A DNA stretch of 33,385 nt. It comes from an uncultured Treponema sp. GTDB lineage: Bacteria; Spirochaetota; Spirochaetia; Treponematales; Treponemataceae. A program made the translations under genes and the position numbers. The number at the start of each line of letters is the position of its first letter. The stretch's first letter is position 1. The stretch covers positions 1-33,385 of the forward strand of contig CAMHLH010000004.1 in the NCBI GenBank assembly GCA_946185925.1. Reading direction: 5' to 3'. The notes below the pieces were generated by a model. That model searched no databases and was not told the DNA's origin. It saw only the letters and a list, made by a program, of their open reading frames with translations. Below, piece after piece: positions 24,995 to 33,385 of this stretch.

Positions 24995-25000
24995 AATATC
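24995..25000 (-). promoter_or_regulatory. -10-like box directly upstream of the uncharacterised gene
   Basis: GATATT on the minus strand ends seven bases before the ATG at 24987. No Shine-Dalgarno and no convincing -35. Confidence 0.35.
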
Positions 25001-25076
25001 GGAAAAATACAATTGAAAAGTGAGCGAGAAAATATTGAAATTAAGACGGTTTTTTGCTCTCCGAATTTATTGAGAA

Positions 25077-25105
25077 TTGAGAGTTTTCCAACAAAGTCAT
25101 AGAAT
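25077..25105 (+). promoter_or_regulatory. Promoter of thrS
   Basis: TTGAGA (25077-25082) and TAGAAT (25100-25105) are separated by 17 bases. The transcript would start near 25112, about 26 bases before the ATG, just upstream of GGAG at 25127-25130. The leader is too short for a T-box or other riboswitch. Confidence 0.6.
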
Positions 25106-25137
25106 GGCAGAATCTTATTTATTATTGGAGAACAAAA

Positions 25138-26901
25138 ATGGCTGAAAACGAACAGCTTCAGACGATTCGCCACAGTTGCGCCCACGTCATGGCAGAAGCT
25201 ATCATGCACCTTTTTCCTGGAACGAAATTCGCAATCGGTCCAGCAATCGACAATGGATTTTACTACGACTTTGACTTCACCCAGACCACGACCGGCACAA
25301 AGCCTACCGAGACCGATTTTCCAGCTATCGAGAAGGAGATGAGAAAAATCCTTGCGGGAAATTTCGAATTCAAGAGGACGGAAGTCTCGAAGGACGAGGC
25401 GTTGAAGATTTTCGCCGATCAGCCTTACAAGATTGAGTTGATAAACGATTTGCCGGCCGATGCCGTCATCACGACTTACCAGCAGGACGACTTCATCGAT
25501 TTGTGCCGCGGCCCGCACGTCGCGACCACGAAGGAAATCAACCAGCAGGCGTTCAAAATCGCCAAGATGGCCGGAGCCTACTGGAGAGGCGACGTGAAGC
25601 GCCCCCAGCTCGTCAGAATCTACACCTACTGCTTCGCGAAGCCGAACGACCTCAAGGACTACCTCAAGATGCTTGAGGAGGCCGAGAAGCGCGACCACAG
25701 AAAGCTCGGTGTCCAGATGGACTTGTTCCACATCGACCCTGAAGACCCGGGCCAGATTTTCTGGCACCCGAACGGATGGGCGATGTACACGACAATCCAG
25801 GACTACATGAGGAAGATGGTCATAGCGGACGGCTACAAGGAAGTCAACACGCCTGCCATCATGCCGAAGTCGCTTTGGGAGCGTTCAGGCCACTGGGGCC
25901 ACTACCAGAAGAACATGTTCATCACGGAGTCCGAGAACAGGACTTTCGCCATAAAGCCGATGAACTGCCCGGGCGCGCTTGAGATTTTCAAGTCGAAGTC
26001 CCGCTCCTACAAGGAGCTTCCGCTGCGCCTCGCCGAATTCGGCCACGACGTGAGGAACGAGCCTAGCGGAACCCTCCACGGAATAATGCGCGTCCGCGGT
26101 TTCGTCCAGGACGACGCGCACATCATCTGCACGGAGGAGCAGGTGGCTTCGGAGGTCGCGAAGTTCTGCAAGCTCTTGAAGAGGGTCTACCACGATTTCG
26201 GATTCGACGACTTGACTGTGAAATTCTCCACGATGCCTGAGGACCACGTCGGAGACTTGGCGACATGGGAGCGCGCCGAGAAGGCTTTGTCTGACGCCTG
26301 CCACGAAGCCGGCCTTGATTACGAGATTCAGCCGGGCGAGGGCGCGTTCTACGGTCCGAAGCTTGAGTTCAAGCTCTTCGACTGCCTCGGACGCGAATGG
26401 CAGTGCGGCACGATTCAGGCGGACTTCCAGCTTCCTTCCGCGGAGAGGCTCGACGCCACCTACATCGGAGCGGACAACCAGAAGCACCATCCGGTCATGC
26501 TCCACAGGGCCGTCCTCGGTTCCCTCGAACGCTTCCTCGGAATCTTGATAGAGAACTTCGCGGGCGCGATGCCGCCGTGGCTCCACTTCGAGCAGGTCGC
26601 CGTCGTTCCTGTCGGCGCCGACTTCAACGACTACGCCGAGCAGGTCGCGACTGATTTGCGCGTCGCCGGTTTCAGGGCGGAAGCCTACACGAACGGCGAC
26701 AACATGAAGAGCAACATCAAGTACATCACGAGCGAGCACAAGACGCCTTACATCCTCGTCGTCGGCGCGAAGGAGAAGGAGTCCGGCTCTGTGAACGTGC
26801 GTTTCCGCGCCGATTCCGGCCTTCAGCAGAAGACCATGACCTTCGACGAGTTCAAGGCCTATCTTTCAGACAACGTGAGCAACCACAAGATTTCGCTTTG
26901 A
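25138..26901 (+). CDS. thrS: Threonyl-tRNA synthetase (TGS-less)
   Basis: A 587-residue class II synthetase that charges tRNA-Thr. The protein starts directly with the editing domain: HSCAH (His12, His16) and CRGPHV form the metal-binding-like editing site. The catalytic core follows: motif 1 around [20 protein letters not shown], the zinc Cys in MNCPG, motif 2 [21 protein letters not shown], and motif 3 [11 protein letters not shown]. The anticodon-binding domain fills the last 110 residues. E. coli ThrS (642 residues) has an N-terminal TGS domain that is missing here; spirochete enzymes such as Borrelia's are, as I recall, similarly short. GGAG at 25127-25130 supports the start. Confidence 0.97.
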   Translation: MAENEQLQTIRHSCAHVMAEAIMHLFPGTKFAIGPAIDNGFYYDFDFTQTTTGTKPTETDFPAIEKEMRKILAGNFEFKRTEVSKDEALKIFADQPYKIELINDLPADAVITTYQQDDFIDLCRGPHVATTKEINQQAFKIAKMAGAYWRGDVKRPQLVRIYTYCFAKPNDLKDYLKMLEEAEKRDHRKLGVQMDLFHIDPEDPGQIFWHPNGWAMYTTIQDYMRKMVIADGYKEVNTPAIMPKSLWERSGHWGHYQKNMFITESENRTFAIKPMNCPGALEIFKSKSRSYKELPLRLAEFGHDVRNEPSGTLHGIMRVRGFVQDDAHIICTEEQVASEVAKFCKLLKRVYHDFGFDDLTVKFSTMPEDHVGDLATWERAEKALSDACHEAGLDYEIQPGEGAFYGPKLEFKLFDCLGREWQCGTIQADFQLPSAERLDATYIGADNQKHHPVMLHRAVLGSLERFLGILIENFAGAMPPWLHFEQVAVVPVGADFNDYAEQVATDLRVAGFRAEAYTNGDNMKSNIKYITSEHKTPYILVVGAKEKESGSVNVRFRADSGLQQKTMTFDEFKAYLSDNVSNHKISL

Positions 26902-26959
26902 TTTTTTTTCATTATAATATCCTTTCACATATGGAAAAAACTTTGAAAAAGTGAAAGAG

Positions 26960-26998
26960 TGCTGGCTTCGAGACTTGTTCTTGAAGCCAGCATATTTT
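26960..26998 (+). terminator. Rho-independent terminator after thrS
   Basis: TGCTGGCTTC (26960-26969) pairs perfectly with GAAGCCAGCA (26983-26992), loop of 13 bases, followed by TATTTTT. It lies 59 bases after the thrS stop. A perfect TATAAT (26913-26918) sits between, but with no -35. Confidence 0.88.
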
Positions 26999-27064
26999 TA
27001 TGGCAGTGATATTTGGCCATTATTTTTTCCCAAAAAGACCCAAAATTCAGAATAAGTTGTTGAG

Positions 27065-27091
27065 AAAATCTCCAAAATCTCTAAAATCTCT
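27065..27091. repeat. Three 9-bp tandem repeats / phased A-tracts upstream of the Ig-repeat gene
   Basis: AAAATCTCC, AAAATCTCT, AAAATCTCT in direct tandem, with further A-tracts at 27032-27036 and 27042-27045. Near-helical phasing suggests bent DNA just upstream of TATACA (27104) and TATAAA (27114), the candidate -10 boxes of the surface protein gene. Otherwise the 246-base spacer after thrS holds only the terminator. Confidence 0.6.
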
Positions 27092-27147
27092 AAGAAGGGA
27101 TTTTATACAATTTTATAAAGCTCAATGTCATAAAACCGGAGTTGAAA

Positions 27148-30100
27148 ATGAACCGAAAGACCTTATCGTTCGCATTGATTCTGATGTTCCTGGTCTCATA
27201 CCAGATTTTTGCAAAAAGGGACATCACAAAACGCGAAGTCGAGAAGATGGACAGTTGGAAGGAGGAATTTGACCTTTCATCCAAGAAAACTGGAAAGTAC
27301 AATGTTATTGTCACTGCGAAGGACAAGGGCGGCAATGTCGCCTATGGAGGCCCCTTCAACATCTACATAGATCCGGAGTCGGACAGGCCTGTTTCTGGAA
27401 TCACGAATCCGCAGCCGAACATGCGCGTTCCGGGCAACTTGAACATTGTCGGAACATGTATAGACGACGACAACGACGGAAAGCCTGCCCGCGTCTGGCT
27501 CATTTTCGACGGCGACGAGGAGCACAAGGTTCTCGCGAACGGAACTCAGTTCTGGTCGTACTATCTGGACACGACCGAGCTTGAGGAAGGCCCCCACACG
27601 ATAGAAGTCTACGGCGAGGATTTCCAGGTGGACGAGGGAAAGAAAGAGGGCGTCGGAAAGCGCGTCAAGGTCACTTGGAACCTGGACAGAAGGCAGCCTG
27701 TGACTGAAATCTCCAACCACGGAATCGGAGAGCTTGTGTCGGGCAAGGTTACTCTCAAGGGAACTGTCCACGATGGAAACGGAATCGATTCACTCGCCTA
27801 TTCTGTGGACGGCGGCGACGAGTTCTATTCGGTCAAGCTCAAGTACGACAAAAAAGAGAAAATCTGGAAGTTCGAGATGCCCGTCGACACGAGGGATTTC
27901 CCAGACGGACCTGCCGTAATCTGGTTCAAGGCGTTTGACAAGATGGGGTCTTCTTCCGTTTATTCTTATCTCTATTTCATAGACAACACAAAGCCGGACG
28001 TGAAGATTCTCTCTCCCGCGGAGGGCGAGGTCAGCAACGGAATCTTCGGAATCGCCGGTTACGCGAAGGACAAGATTGGAATCTCCAAGCTTTCATGGAA
28101 ATTCGGAAACGAAACCGGGGATTTTGAGCTCGTTCCAGGAAATCCGTATTTCTACAAGGAAGTCGACACCAGGGGAATCTCTGGAAAATCCGCGGAAATC
28201 GAGATAACCGCCTGGGACACAATCGGAAACTCCACGACATTGAAGAAGGAGCTTCTGCTCAATCAGGAATTGGACAAGCCGTCTGTGAAAATCGACTTTC
28301 CCGCTTCTGGCGAGGCGGTGGATGGAAATCCGTCCTCATGCTATCTCAGCGGACTTGCGAGCGACGACGACGGAGTGGCTTCTGTCTCCTACCGCGTCGA
28401 CGGGGGGGAGGAGCTAACTGTGGAGACCCACGGAAGCTTCCATGTTCCTCTTTCGGACAAGGCCCTCAAATATGGAAAGCATTCTGTTTCTGTCTATGCC
28501 ACCGACATTCACGGAGTGAAGGGGCATACTTCCGATGTTGAATTTGTCTCCAAGGGCAAGGCTCCTGTCTTCGAGACGAACGTGATGTACGGACAGAAGT
28601 TCCACCCGGAGGACAATCCCCGCTTTGATTTGAAAGTAAAGTCGGACGCTGTCTTGGCGAGCGTGAAGTACGCAGTTTCTGGCGGAAGCGGCTTTTCGTT
28701 CGAGGATGAGGTTGCTCTGCAGCCGGGAGTCCGCGAGCTTCCTGTTTCGATTCCTCTTTCCTCGGCTCCTTGGGGCATGGTGAAAATCAGAGTCCTCGCC
28801 ACTGACGAGTACGGGCGCGTCTCTGTCTTCCGGTCGCTCGTGAGCATGAAGAACCTTACGAGAATCGAGACCGAGCAGCCGAAGGTCGTTTTCGACGACT
28901 CAAGGATTCTTCCGGGCAACGACGGCTCTTCGATAATCATCAACGACAAGAACAACCCGGTTACGGGATATTTCCTCAATTCTACGGACGTCGGAAACAT
29001 AAAGACGGTCTCTTTGGTTCCGAACACCAGTTTCGCCACGGTAGAATTCAAGAACAACGTAATCTACTTGAAGGCGGGGGCTGCCGATGGAGACTCCGCG
29101 CCTGTCGTGGTGCGCGTGACGACCGACCAGAACCGGACTTTCGACAGCCAGCCGTTGGTGTTCAGGTCGAAGATGGAAGTCGATGTGCCTGAGCTTCATT
29201 TGGACGAGTCTTTGCAGGCGTTCGATGTGGAAAAAATCGTGCGCGAGGCTACTGAAGCCGCAAAGGCCGAAGCTGACGCGAAATACGAAGCCGATGTTGC
29301 CGCCGCCCTCGCGGAAAATCCAGAGGCCGAGGTTCCTGCGAAGCCGGAATTCGTGCCTCCTGTCCAGAGCCTCAAGTTCAATGGAAGAATCAAGTCTGTG
29401 GCGGCGGTGAAATCGCTCGGCTACAGAATATATTCTTTCGGCTGCGGATACGATTCCGCCTCTGGAAACAAAATGTCCAAACTCCCGGAAGCCGCTTCCG
29501 TTGGAGAGTTCGTTGCTCTGCCGCTTCCTTCCGGCCGCTCCGGCGAGAGTGAATTCTCGTTTGAGCTGCCTTGCTCGGCGTTCCCGGACGGGGTTTCCGT
29601 TGTGGAGGTCGTCTTGGACAACGGGGAAAAGGCGACGGATGCATTCTTCGTGTCCAATGTGAAGAAAATCGGAAGGGACGCCAAGGGCAAGAAGGTCAAC
29701 GCCGACGCTCCTCAAATCAGGTGGGTCGATGCCGAGGAAATCTACTACGCAACGGCCTTCCAGGGAGAGAATGAACTTTCAGGGGCTTTCGGAAGATTCT
29801 CAAGGAACGAGATAAACACGGCCGTGAAGAAATTCACCGCTTCAGTCTCCTACGGGGCCAAGCAGCCGGCAGTCTCCGACCACGAGGTGAGGGCTGTGAG
29901 CGACGCGAAGGTTTTCATCAAGAAAATCGGGGATTTTGAATTCGCGAACGGAATGTTCTTCAAGATGGCAAAGGATGCCGATGGAATCCCTGTGTCCGTC
30001 GAAATCGAGTCGAAAATTCCTGTGAAGTCTGTTTCGTTCAAAGTGGATGGCGAGAAGGCTCCCGGAGGGGAGGCGTCTTCCTCTGGAAAAGAGATTCCAG

Positions 30101-33100
30101 TCTCGCTCGTCTCTGAGAATTTGTATTCTGCCCAGTTCAACATCGGAAAGCAGCCTTCTAGGCTCTCCGTCATAACCGTGGACGCAATCACCGACTTGGG
30201 GACTGCCAGCTGCAGGGGAACTGTAGCCATCGTCCGCGATATGGACTCTTCAAAAATCGATGATGCGGCGAAAGTCTACTGGACTCCGAGCAACGCCGAA
30301 TACGCCTCTTCGGACGACCAGTGGATTCTGAGCGATTCCTTTGAGTTCGAGGGCTTCGCGAATGTCTACGGACCTGTCACTGTGTCTTTGGCGGGTTCCC
30401 CGGCAGGCGTGTCCGTCGTCACCGGCGACTACATCGCCCCTGTCACCGAGCTTGAGAACGCGGACGGCGCGCCTATTGACGCGAAGGCGCCGAATGTGGC
30501 GGAAAATCCAAGGAAGATAATCGTCAAATTCGAAAAGGACGGTCTCTATAGAAATATCTCAGTGAAGGTGAAGGATTCAATCGGAAACGAATACGCTTCC
30601 GCGCCTGTCAACATTCTCGTGGACAACGAGGCTCCGGTCGTCAAAATCAATTCTCCGATGAACCAGCAGTGGGCGCAGAATTCTGTGAAGCTTTCCGCCG
30701 AGGCTACAGATGTGAACGGAATCGCCGCCATCGAATATTCCATTGACGGAAGCACTTGGACTCCGCTCAGGGCCGGCGACGTCGATGTGTCGCTTGCGAA
30801 TTCTCCTGAAGGCTTGAATTTGATTTATGTGCGCGCCACCGACAAGTCCGGCAAGACGACTGAGGAATCCGTGGGAGTGCAGAAGGATGTCACGCCTCCT
30901 GAAGTCGGCGTCGTGATTCCGGCTCCCGAGGACGTGATAAACGGCGAGACCACAATCGCGTTCATAGCAAAGGACAACGGAAACCTCGTCAAGTCCGAGT
31001 ATTCGTTCAAGGACGCCAAGGCCGAAGTGGAAATCAGCCCGATGGTGAACACCCATGTGGGAACCGCCGACAAGCCGCTCGACCAGGAGATGGCCTTCAC
31101 GTTCACGGACGAGGCCGGAAACGCCACGAAACTGGACAAGTGGGATTTCGTTGTGGACCAGCAGAGCGACCTTCCAATCGCTTCAATCGACTTGCCGGAG
31201 GAGGAGGCCGTCCTCACCAGGGACTTCAACATCTCTGGAACTGTCTTGGACGACGACGGAAAGAGCAAAATCTCTTGGAAGATAGACGACGGAGCTTACC
31301 AGGAGCTTCCTGAATACGACAACAGCTTCTCAATCGACATTCCAATAAAGTCGATGACGGACAACGAGCACACCGTCACCATCTTCGCGGTGGACATCAA
31401 CGGCGTGAAGGGACAGGAAGTCTCCAGGGAATTCTGCATCTCGCTCGAAGAGCCGAAGGGCCAGCTCTTGACCCCGCCAATCACCGAGACTGTCAGGAAC
31501 ACAATCACCCTCACGGGCGAAGCCACCGACGAGAACGGAATAAAGATGGTCTATGTCTCCTTGGACAACGGCAACTCCTACGACGAGGCGGTTGGAAACT
31601 ATTCCCACGAAGAGAAGAAGTGCAACTGGAGCTACGAATTCGACACGAGGGTAATAGAGGACGGAACTCATGTAGTCTTCATCAAGATTGTCGACTGGTA
31701 CGGAATCGAAGGGCTCTACTCTTCGCTCATCAACATTGACAACACGGCTCCGGAAATCGAGCTTGAGCTTCCTCTCGATGATTCTGTCTCGACCGGAAAC
31801 CTCTTCTTCTCTGGACAGACTATCGACAACATCAAGCTCACCGAGCTCTTCATCACCGTGAGGAGCCTTGACGGAAAGCGAGTTCCTGCCGAGCTTTCAA
31901 AGACAGAGCTTTCTCCGTCTGAAATCATCACGCAGGTGCTCAACATTTCCTCTCTCGAAGACGGATTCTACAACATCGAGCTTACGGGAAAGGACGCGGC
32001 TGACAACATCACCCGCGTGAGCCGCAATGTCCGTCTGGACAAGACCTCTCCTGTCGCGAAGGTCGATTTGCTCTATCCTCTGAACGGAGAGCACGTCCAG
32101 TCCGTCTTCAACATCTACGGAACCGCCACTTGTGCGGCCGAGAGGAAAATCAACACTCTCAAACTCTACTCGGACGGAAATGAAATCGCCGAGACTGTCT
32201 TGAGCGACAGCGGCTACTACAAGTTCCGTGTGAACAACGAGCTTATGGCCGAGGGACAGCACAGAATAAAGGTCGTCGCGAATTTGGACAACGGACAGTC
32301 AATCGTCTCGAACGAGCAGTATCTCATCTACAATCCGATTGGACCGTGGATTACGATAGACAACTTCACTTACGGCGACTTCGCTGTGGACCGCCCGTAC
32401 GTCCGTGGAAAGGCCGGCTATGTCGTCTCCGAGGAGGAGAAGGCGCTCGCAAAGGACAAGTCGGTTTCCAAGAGGAAGCAGAAGGAAAGAAAGGATGCGC
32501 TTGAGGCGAAGTCCATCGACTCCATCCAGATAAGCCTGGACAACGGAATGACATGGGAGACCCTTTCGGAGAAGTCCGACTGGAAGTACAGGGTGGAGAA
32601 CGAGGATATTGCCGAGGGCTTCCACTTCCTCCTTGTGAGGGCGAAGATGAAGAACGGTGAAGTCGCCGTTACCCGCTGCATCGTACAGGTGGACAGCACG
32701 AAGCCGACTGTCAAGCTCATCAGTCCGGGTGTCGGAGGCCGCTACAACCAGACCCTCGACTTCAGCGGATTGTCGCACGACGATATCGAGCTTAAGAGCG
32801 TGGAGCTTGCCTTGAGAAAGGGCGACAAGGCTTCCTACGAGATTCCGGGCTTCATCCAGGGCCTGTACTTCGACGCGCAGTTCTGGGGAGCGACGCTCTT
32901 CTCTGTTGGCGCGGGTCTCTCGTTCTTCGACGACAACGTAAAGCTTCAGGTGCAGTTCGGCCAGTTCACGCAGGCACAGCGCGACATCTTCACGAAGACG
33001 AACCTCCGCTACGGCGGCAACGTCTTCGGCGTGAAGCTCTTGGCGAACGTCCTTTACATTCCGTTCCGCTACTACTTCGGCCCTGACTGGGAATGGCTCA

Positions 33101-33354
33101 GCTTGAACCTGTCCCTCGGAGCCAACTTCAGCCACTTCAGCGAATCGGGTTCCGGCACCGACCAGATTTTGAGCGCGATGCTCGTCCAGCTCGAATTCCC
33201 GAAAGTGACGAGGGACAGGCACGCCACGAAGTTCAGGACGTTCTCGATGTACACGGAGGGCCAGTTCTGGTTCATTCCGTCCGACGTTTCGAGCGCCGAC
33301 ATTCCGACACTCGTTCCTCAAGTGTCTCTCGGACTCCGGGCATACGTGTTCTAG
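27148..33354 (+). CDS. Giant secreted Ig-repeat protein with C-terminal outer-membrane beta-barrel
   Basis: A 2068-residue protein. ATG at 27148 follows CGGAG (27137-27141). Residues 1-22 are a signal peptide (MNRKTLSFALILMF, cleavage near IFA-KRD). At least ten Ig-like beta-sandwich units follow, each opening with P-x-V-x-I-x-x-P and containing a T/S-G-x-A/V-x-D-x-x-G core and a D-G-x-x-x-I/V-x-V-x-A-x-D strand: about 82-185, 182-285, 282-372, 376-468, then 1162, 1250, 1342, 1435, 1533, 1633, 1731 and 1852 onward. Residues about 470-1160 are diverged and include an Ala/Glu-rich helical insert (about 695-735). The last about 169 residues have alternating hydrophobic/aromatic strands (FIQGLYFDAQFW, TLFSVGAGLSFF, WLSLNLSLGANF, VSLGLRAYVF) and end in Phe, the signal of an outer-membrane barrel. 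Adhesin or surface scaffold is inferred. Confidence 0.88.
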   Translation: MNRKTLSFALILMFLVSYQIFAKRDITKREVEKMDSWKEEFDLSSKKTGKYNVIVTAKDKGGNVAYGGPFNIYIDPESDRPVSGITNPQPNMRVPGNLNIVGTCIDDDNDGKPARVWLIFDGDEEHKVLANGTQFWSYYLDTTELEEGPHTIEVYGEDFQVDEGKKEGVGKRVKVTWNLDRRQPVTEISNHGIGELVSGKVTLKGTVHDGNGIDSLAYSVDGGDEFYSVKLKYDKKEKIWKFEMPVDTRDFPDGPAVIWFKAFDKMGSSSVYSYLYFIDNTKPDVKILSPAEGEVSNGIFGIAGYAKDKIGISKLSWKFGNETGDFELVPGNPYFYKEVDTRGISGKSAEIEITAWDTIGNSTTLKKELLLNQELDKPSVKIDFPASGEAVDGNPSSCYLSGLASDDDGVASVSYRVDGGEELTVETHGSFHVPLSDKALKYGKHSVSVYATDIHGVKGHTSDVEFVSKGKAPVFETNVMYGQKFHPEDNPRFDLKVKSDAVLASVKYAVSGGSGFSFEDEVALQPGVRELPVSIPLSSAPWGMVKIRVLATDEYGRVSVFRSLVSMKNLTRIETEQPKVVFDDSRILPGNDGSSIIINDKNNPVTGYFLNSTDVGNIKTVSLVPNTSFATVEFKNNVIYLKAGAADGDSAPVVVRVTTDQNRTFDSQPLVFRSKMEVDVPELHLDESLQAFDVEKIVREATEAAKAEADAKYEADVAAALAENPEAEVPAKPEFVPPVQSLKFNGRIKSVAAVKSLGYRIYSFGCGYDSASGNKMSKLPEAASVGEFVALPLPSGRSGESEFSFELPCSAFPDGVSVVEVVLDNGEKATDAFFVSNVKKIGRDAKGKKVNADAPQIRWVDAEEIYYATAFQGENELSGAFGRFSRNEINTAVKKFTASVSYGAKQPAVSDHEVRAVSDAKVFIKKIGDFEFANGMFFKMAKDADGIPVSVEIESKIPVKSVSFKVDGEKAPGGEASSSGKEIPVSLVSENLYSAQFNIGKQPSRLSVITVDAITDLGTASCRGTVAIVRDMDSSKIDDAAKVYWTPSNAEYASSDDQWILSDSFEFEGFANVYGPVTVSLAGSPAGVSVVTGDYIAPVTELENADGAPIDAKAPNVAENPRKIIVKFEKDGLYRNISVKVKDSIGNEYASAPVNILVDNEAPVVKINSPMNQQWAQNSVKLSAEATDVNGIAAIEYSIDGSTWTPLRAGDVDVSLANSPEGLNLIYVRATDKSGKTTEESVGVQKDVTPPEVGVVIPAPEDVINGETTIAFIAKDNGNLVKSEYSFKDAKAEVEISPMVNTHVGTADKPLDQEMAFTFTDEAGNATKLDKWDFVVDQQSDLPIASIDLPEEEAVLTRDFNISGTVLDDDGKSKISWKIDDGAYQELPEYDNSFSIDIPIKSMTDNEHTVTIFAVDINGVKGQEVSREFCISLEEPKGQLLTPPITETVRNTITLTGEATDENGIKMVYVSLDNGNSYDEAVGNYSHEEKKCNWSYEFDTRVIEDGTHVVFIKIVDWYGIEGLYSSLINIDNTAPEIELELPLDDSVSTGNLFFSGQTIDNIKLTELFITVRSLDGKRVPAELSKTELSPSEIITQVLNISSLEDGFYNIELTGKDAADNITRVSRNVRLDKTSPVAKVDLLYPLNGEHVQSVFNIYGTATCAAERKINTLKLYSDGNEIAETVLSDSGYYKFRVNNELMAEGQHRIKVVANLDNGQSIVSNEQYLIYNPIGPWITIDNFTYGDFAVDRPYVRGKAGYVVSEEEKALAKDKSVSKRKQKERKDALEAKSIDSIQISLDNGMTWETLSEKSDWKYRVENEDIAEGFHFLLVRAKMKNGEVAVTRCIVQVDSTKPTVKLISPGVGGRYNQTLDFSGLSHDDIELKSVELALRKGDKASYEIPGFIQGLYFDAQFWGATLFSVGAGLSFFDDNVKLQVQFGQFTQAQRDIFTKTNLRYGGNVFGVKLLANVLYIPFRYYFGPDWEWLSLNLSLGANFSHFSESGSGTDQILSAMLVQLEFPKVTRDRHATKFRTFSMYTEGQFWFIPSDVSSADIPTLVPQVSLGLRAYVF

Positions 33355-33375
33355 CGGATTTATAAGATTTAGCGC

Positions 33376-33385
33376 ATGAAAAAAA
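33376..33385 (+). CDS. Possible start of a further gene (truncated by window end)
   Basis: ATGAAAAAA at the very end looks like the beginning of a signal peptide, 21 bases after the Ig-repeat gene. There is no clear Shine-Dalgarno, and only three codons are visible. Confidence 0.3.

Noticed and set aside
25016-25137. T-box or riboswitch upstream of thrS
   Set aside because: The predicted leader is about 26 bases and has no stem or T-box sequence.
24988-25767. N-terminal extension of the uncharacterised protein opposite thrS
   Set aside because: It is antisense to thrS and the AT-rich spacer, with no sensible protein character.
26913-26956. Leader peptide or small RNA after thrS (TATAAT, then a 7-codon frame MEKTLKK before the hairpin)
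   Set aside because: No -35, no Shine-Dalgarno, and the hairpin is explained as the thrS terminator.
27000-27272. 90-codon open frame at the start of the Ig-repeat gene
   Set aside because: It runs through the A-tract repeats and out of frame into the signal peptide of the supported gene, and has no Shine-Dalgarno.

Overview
The window reads as chromosomal DNA of a gut- or rumen-type Treponema-like spirochete. This rests on overall protein resemblance (type I glutamine synthetase with an ANTAR partner, TGS-less ThrS, SH3 lipoproteins, a very large Ig-repeat outer membrane protein), a diderm layout (lipoproteins, MraY, C-terminal beta-barrel) and moderately GC-rich genes separated by AT-rich spacers. 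The species call is inference. No phage, transposase, CRISPR array, rRNA or tRNA was seen.

Layout. 1-2.7 kb (+): end of a pectin-type SGNH acetylesterase, a type I glutamine synthetase, a nested palindromic repeat, and an ANTAR protein with a degenerate receiver. 2.7-5.1 kb (+): a redox operon (promoter - glutathione peroxidase - OhrR-like regulator - thioredoxin-reductase-like flavoprotein - thioredoxin - terminator). 5.1-11.8 kb (+): asparagine synthetase B, a small acidic lipoprotein, a membrane HD-GYP protein and a dCache chemoreceptor, ending in a terminator that works for both strands. 11.8-25 kb (-): an SPFH / zinc-ribbon / TPM / M20 operon with its own promoter (close to Bacillus ydjI-ydjG-ydjH), an SH3 lipoprotein / ABC-F ATPase / CmpB-like membrane protein operon, an oligopeptide-binding protein followed by mraY, and an uncharacterised cytosolic protein. 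25-33.4 kb (+): threonyl-tRNA synthetase, then a 2068-residue secreted Ig-repeat protein ending in a predicted outer-membrane barrel, and the first codons of another gene.

How the parts work together. The redox operon contains a thiol peroxidase, its electron donor, a flavoprotein to reduce the donor and a peroxide-sensing repressor. The flavoprotein appears to have lost its NADPH-binding motifs, which suggests ferredoxin as the electron source. The SPFH/zinc-ribbon/TPM trio looks like a membrane-stress assembly without its PspA partner. Four consecutive minus-strand genes (20.6-25 kb) have a -10-like hexamer 6-9 bases before ATG and no Shine-Dalgarno, so they may be leaderless, whereas most other genes here have clear ribosome-binding sites.
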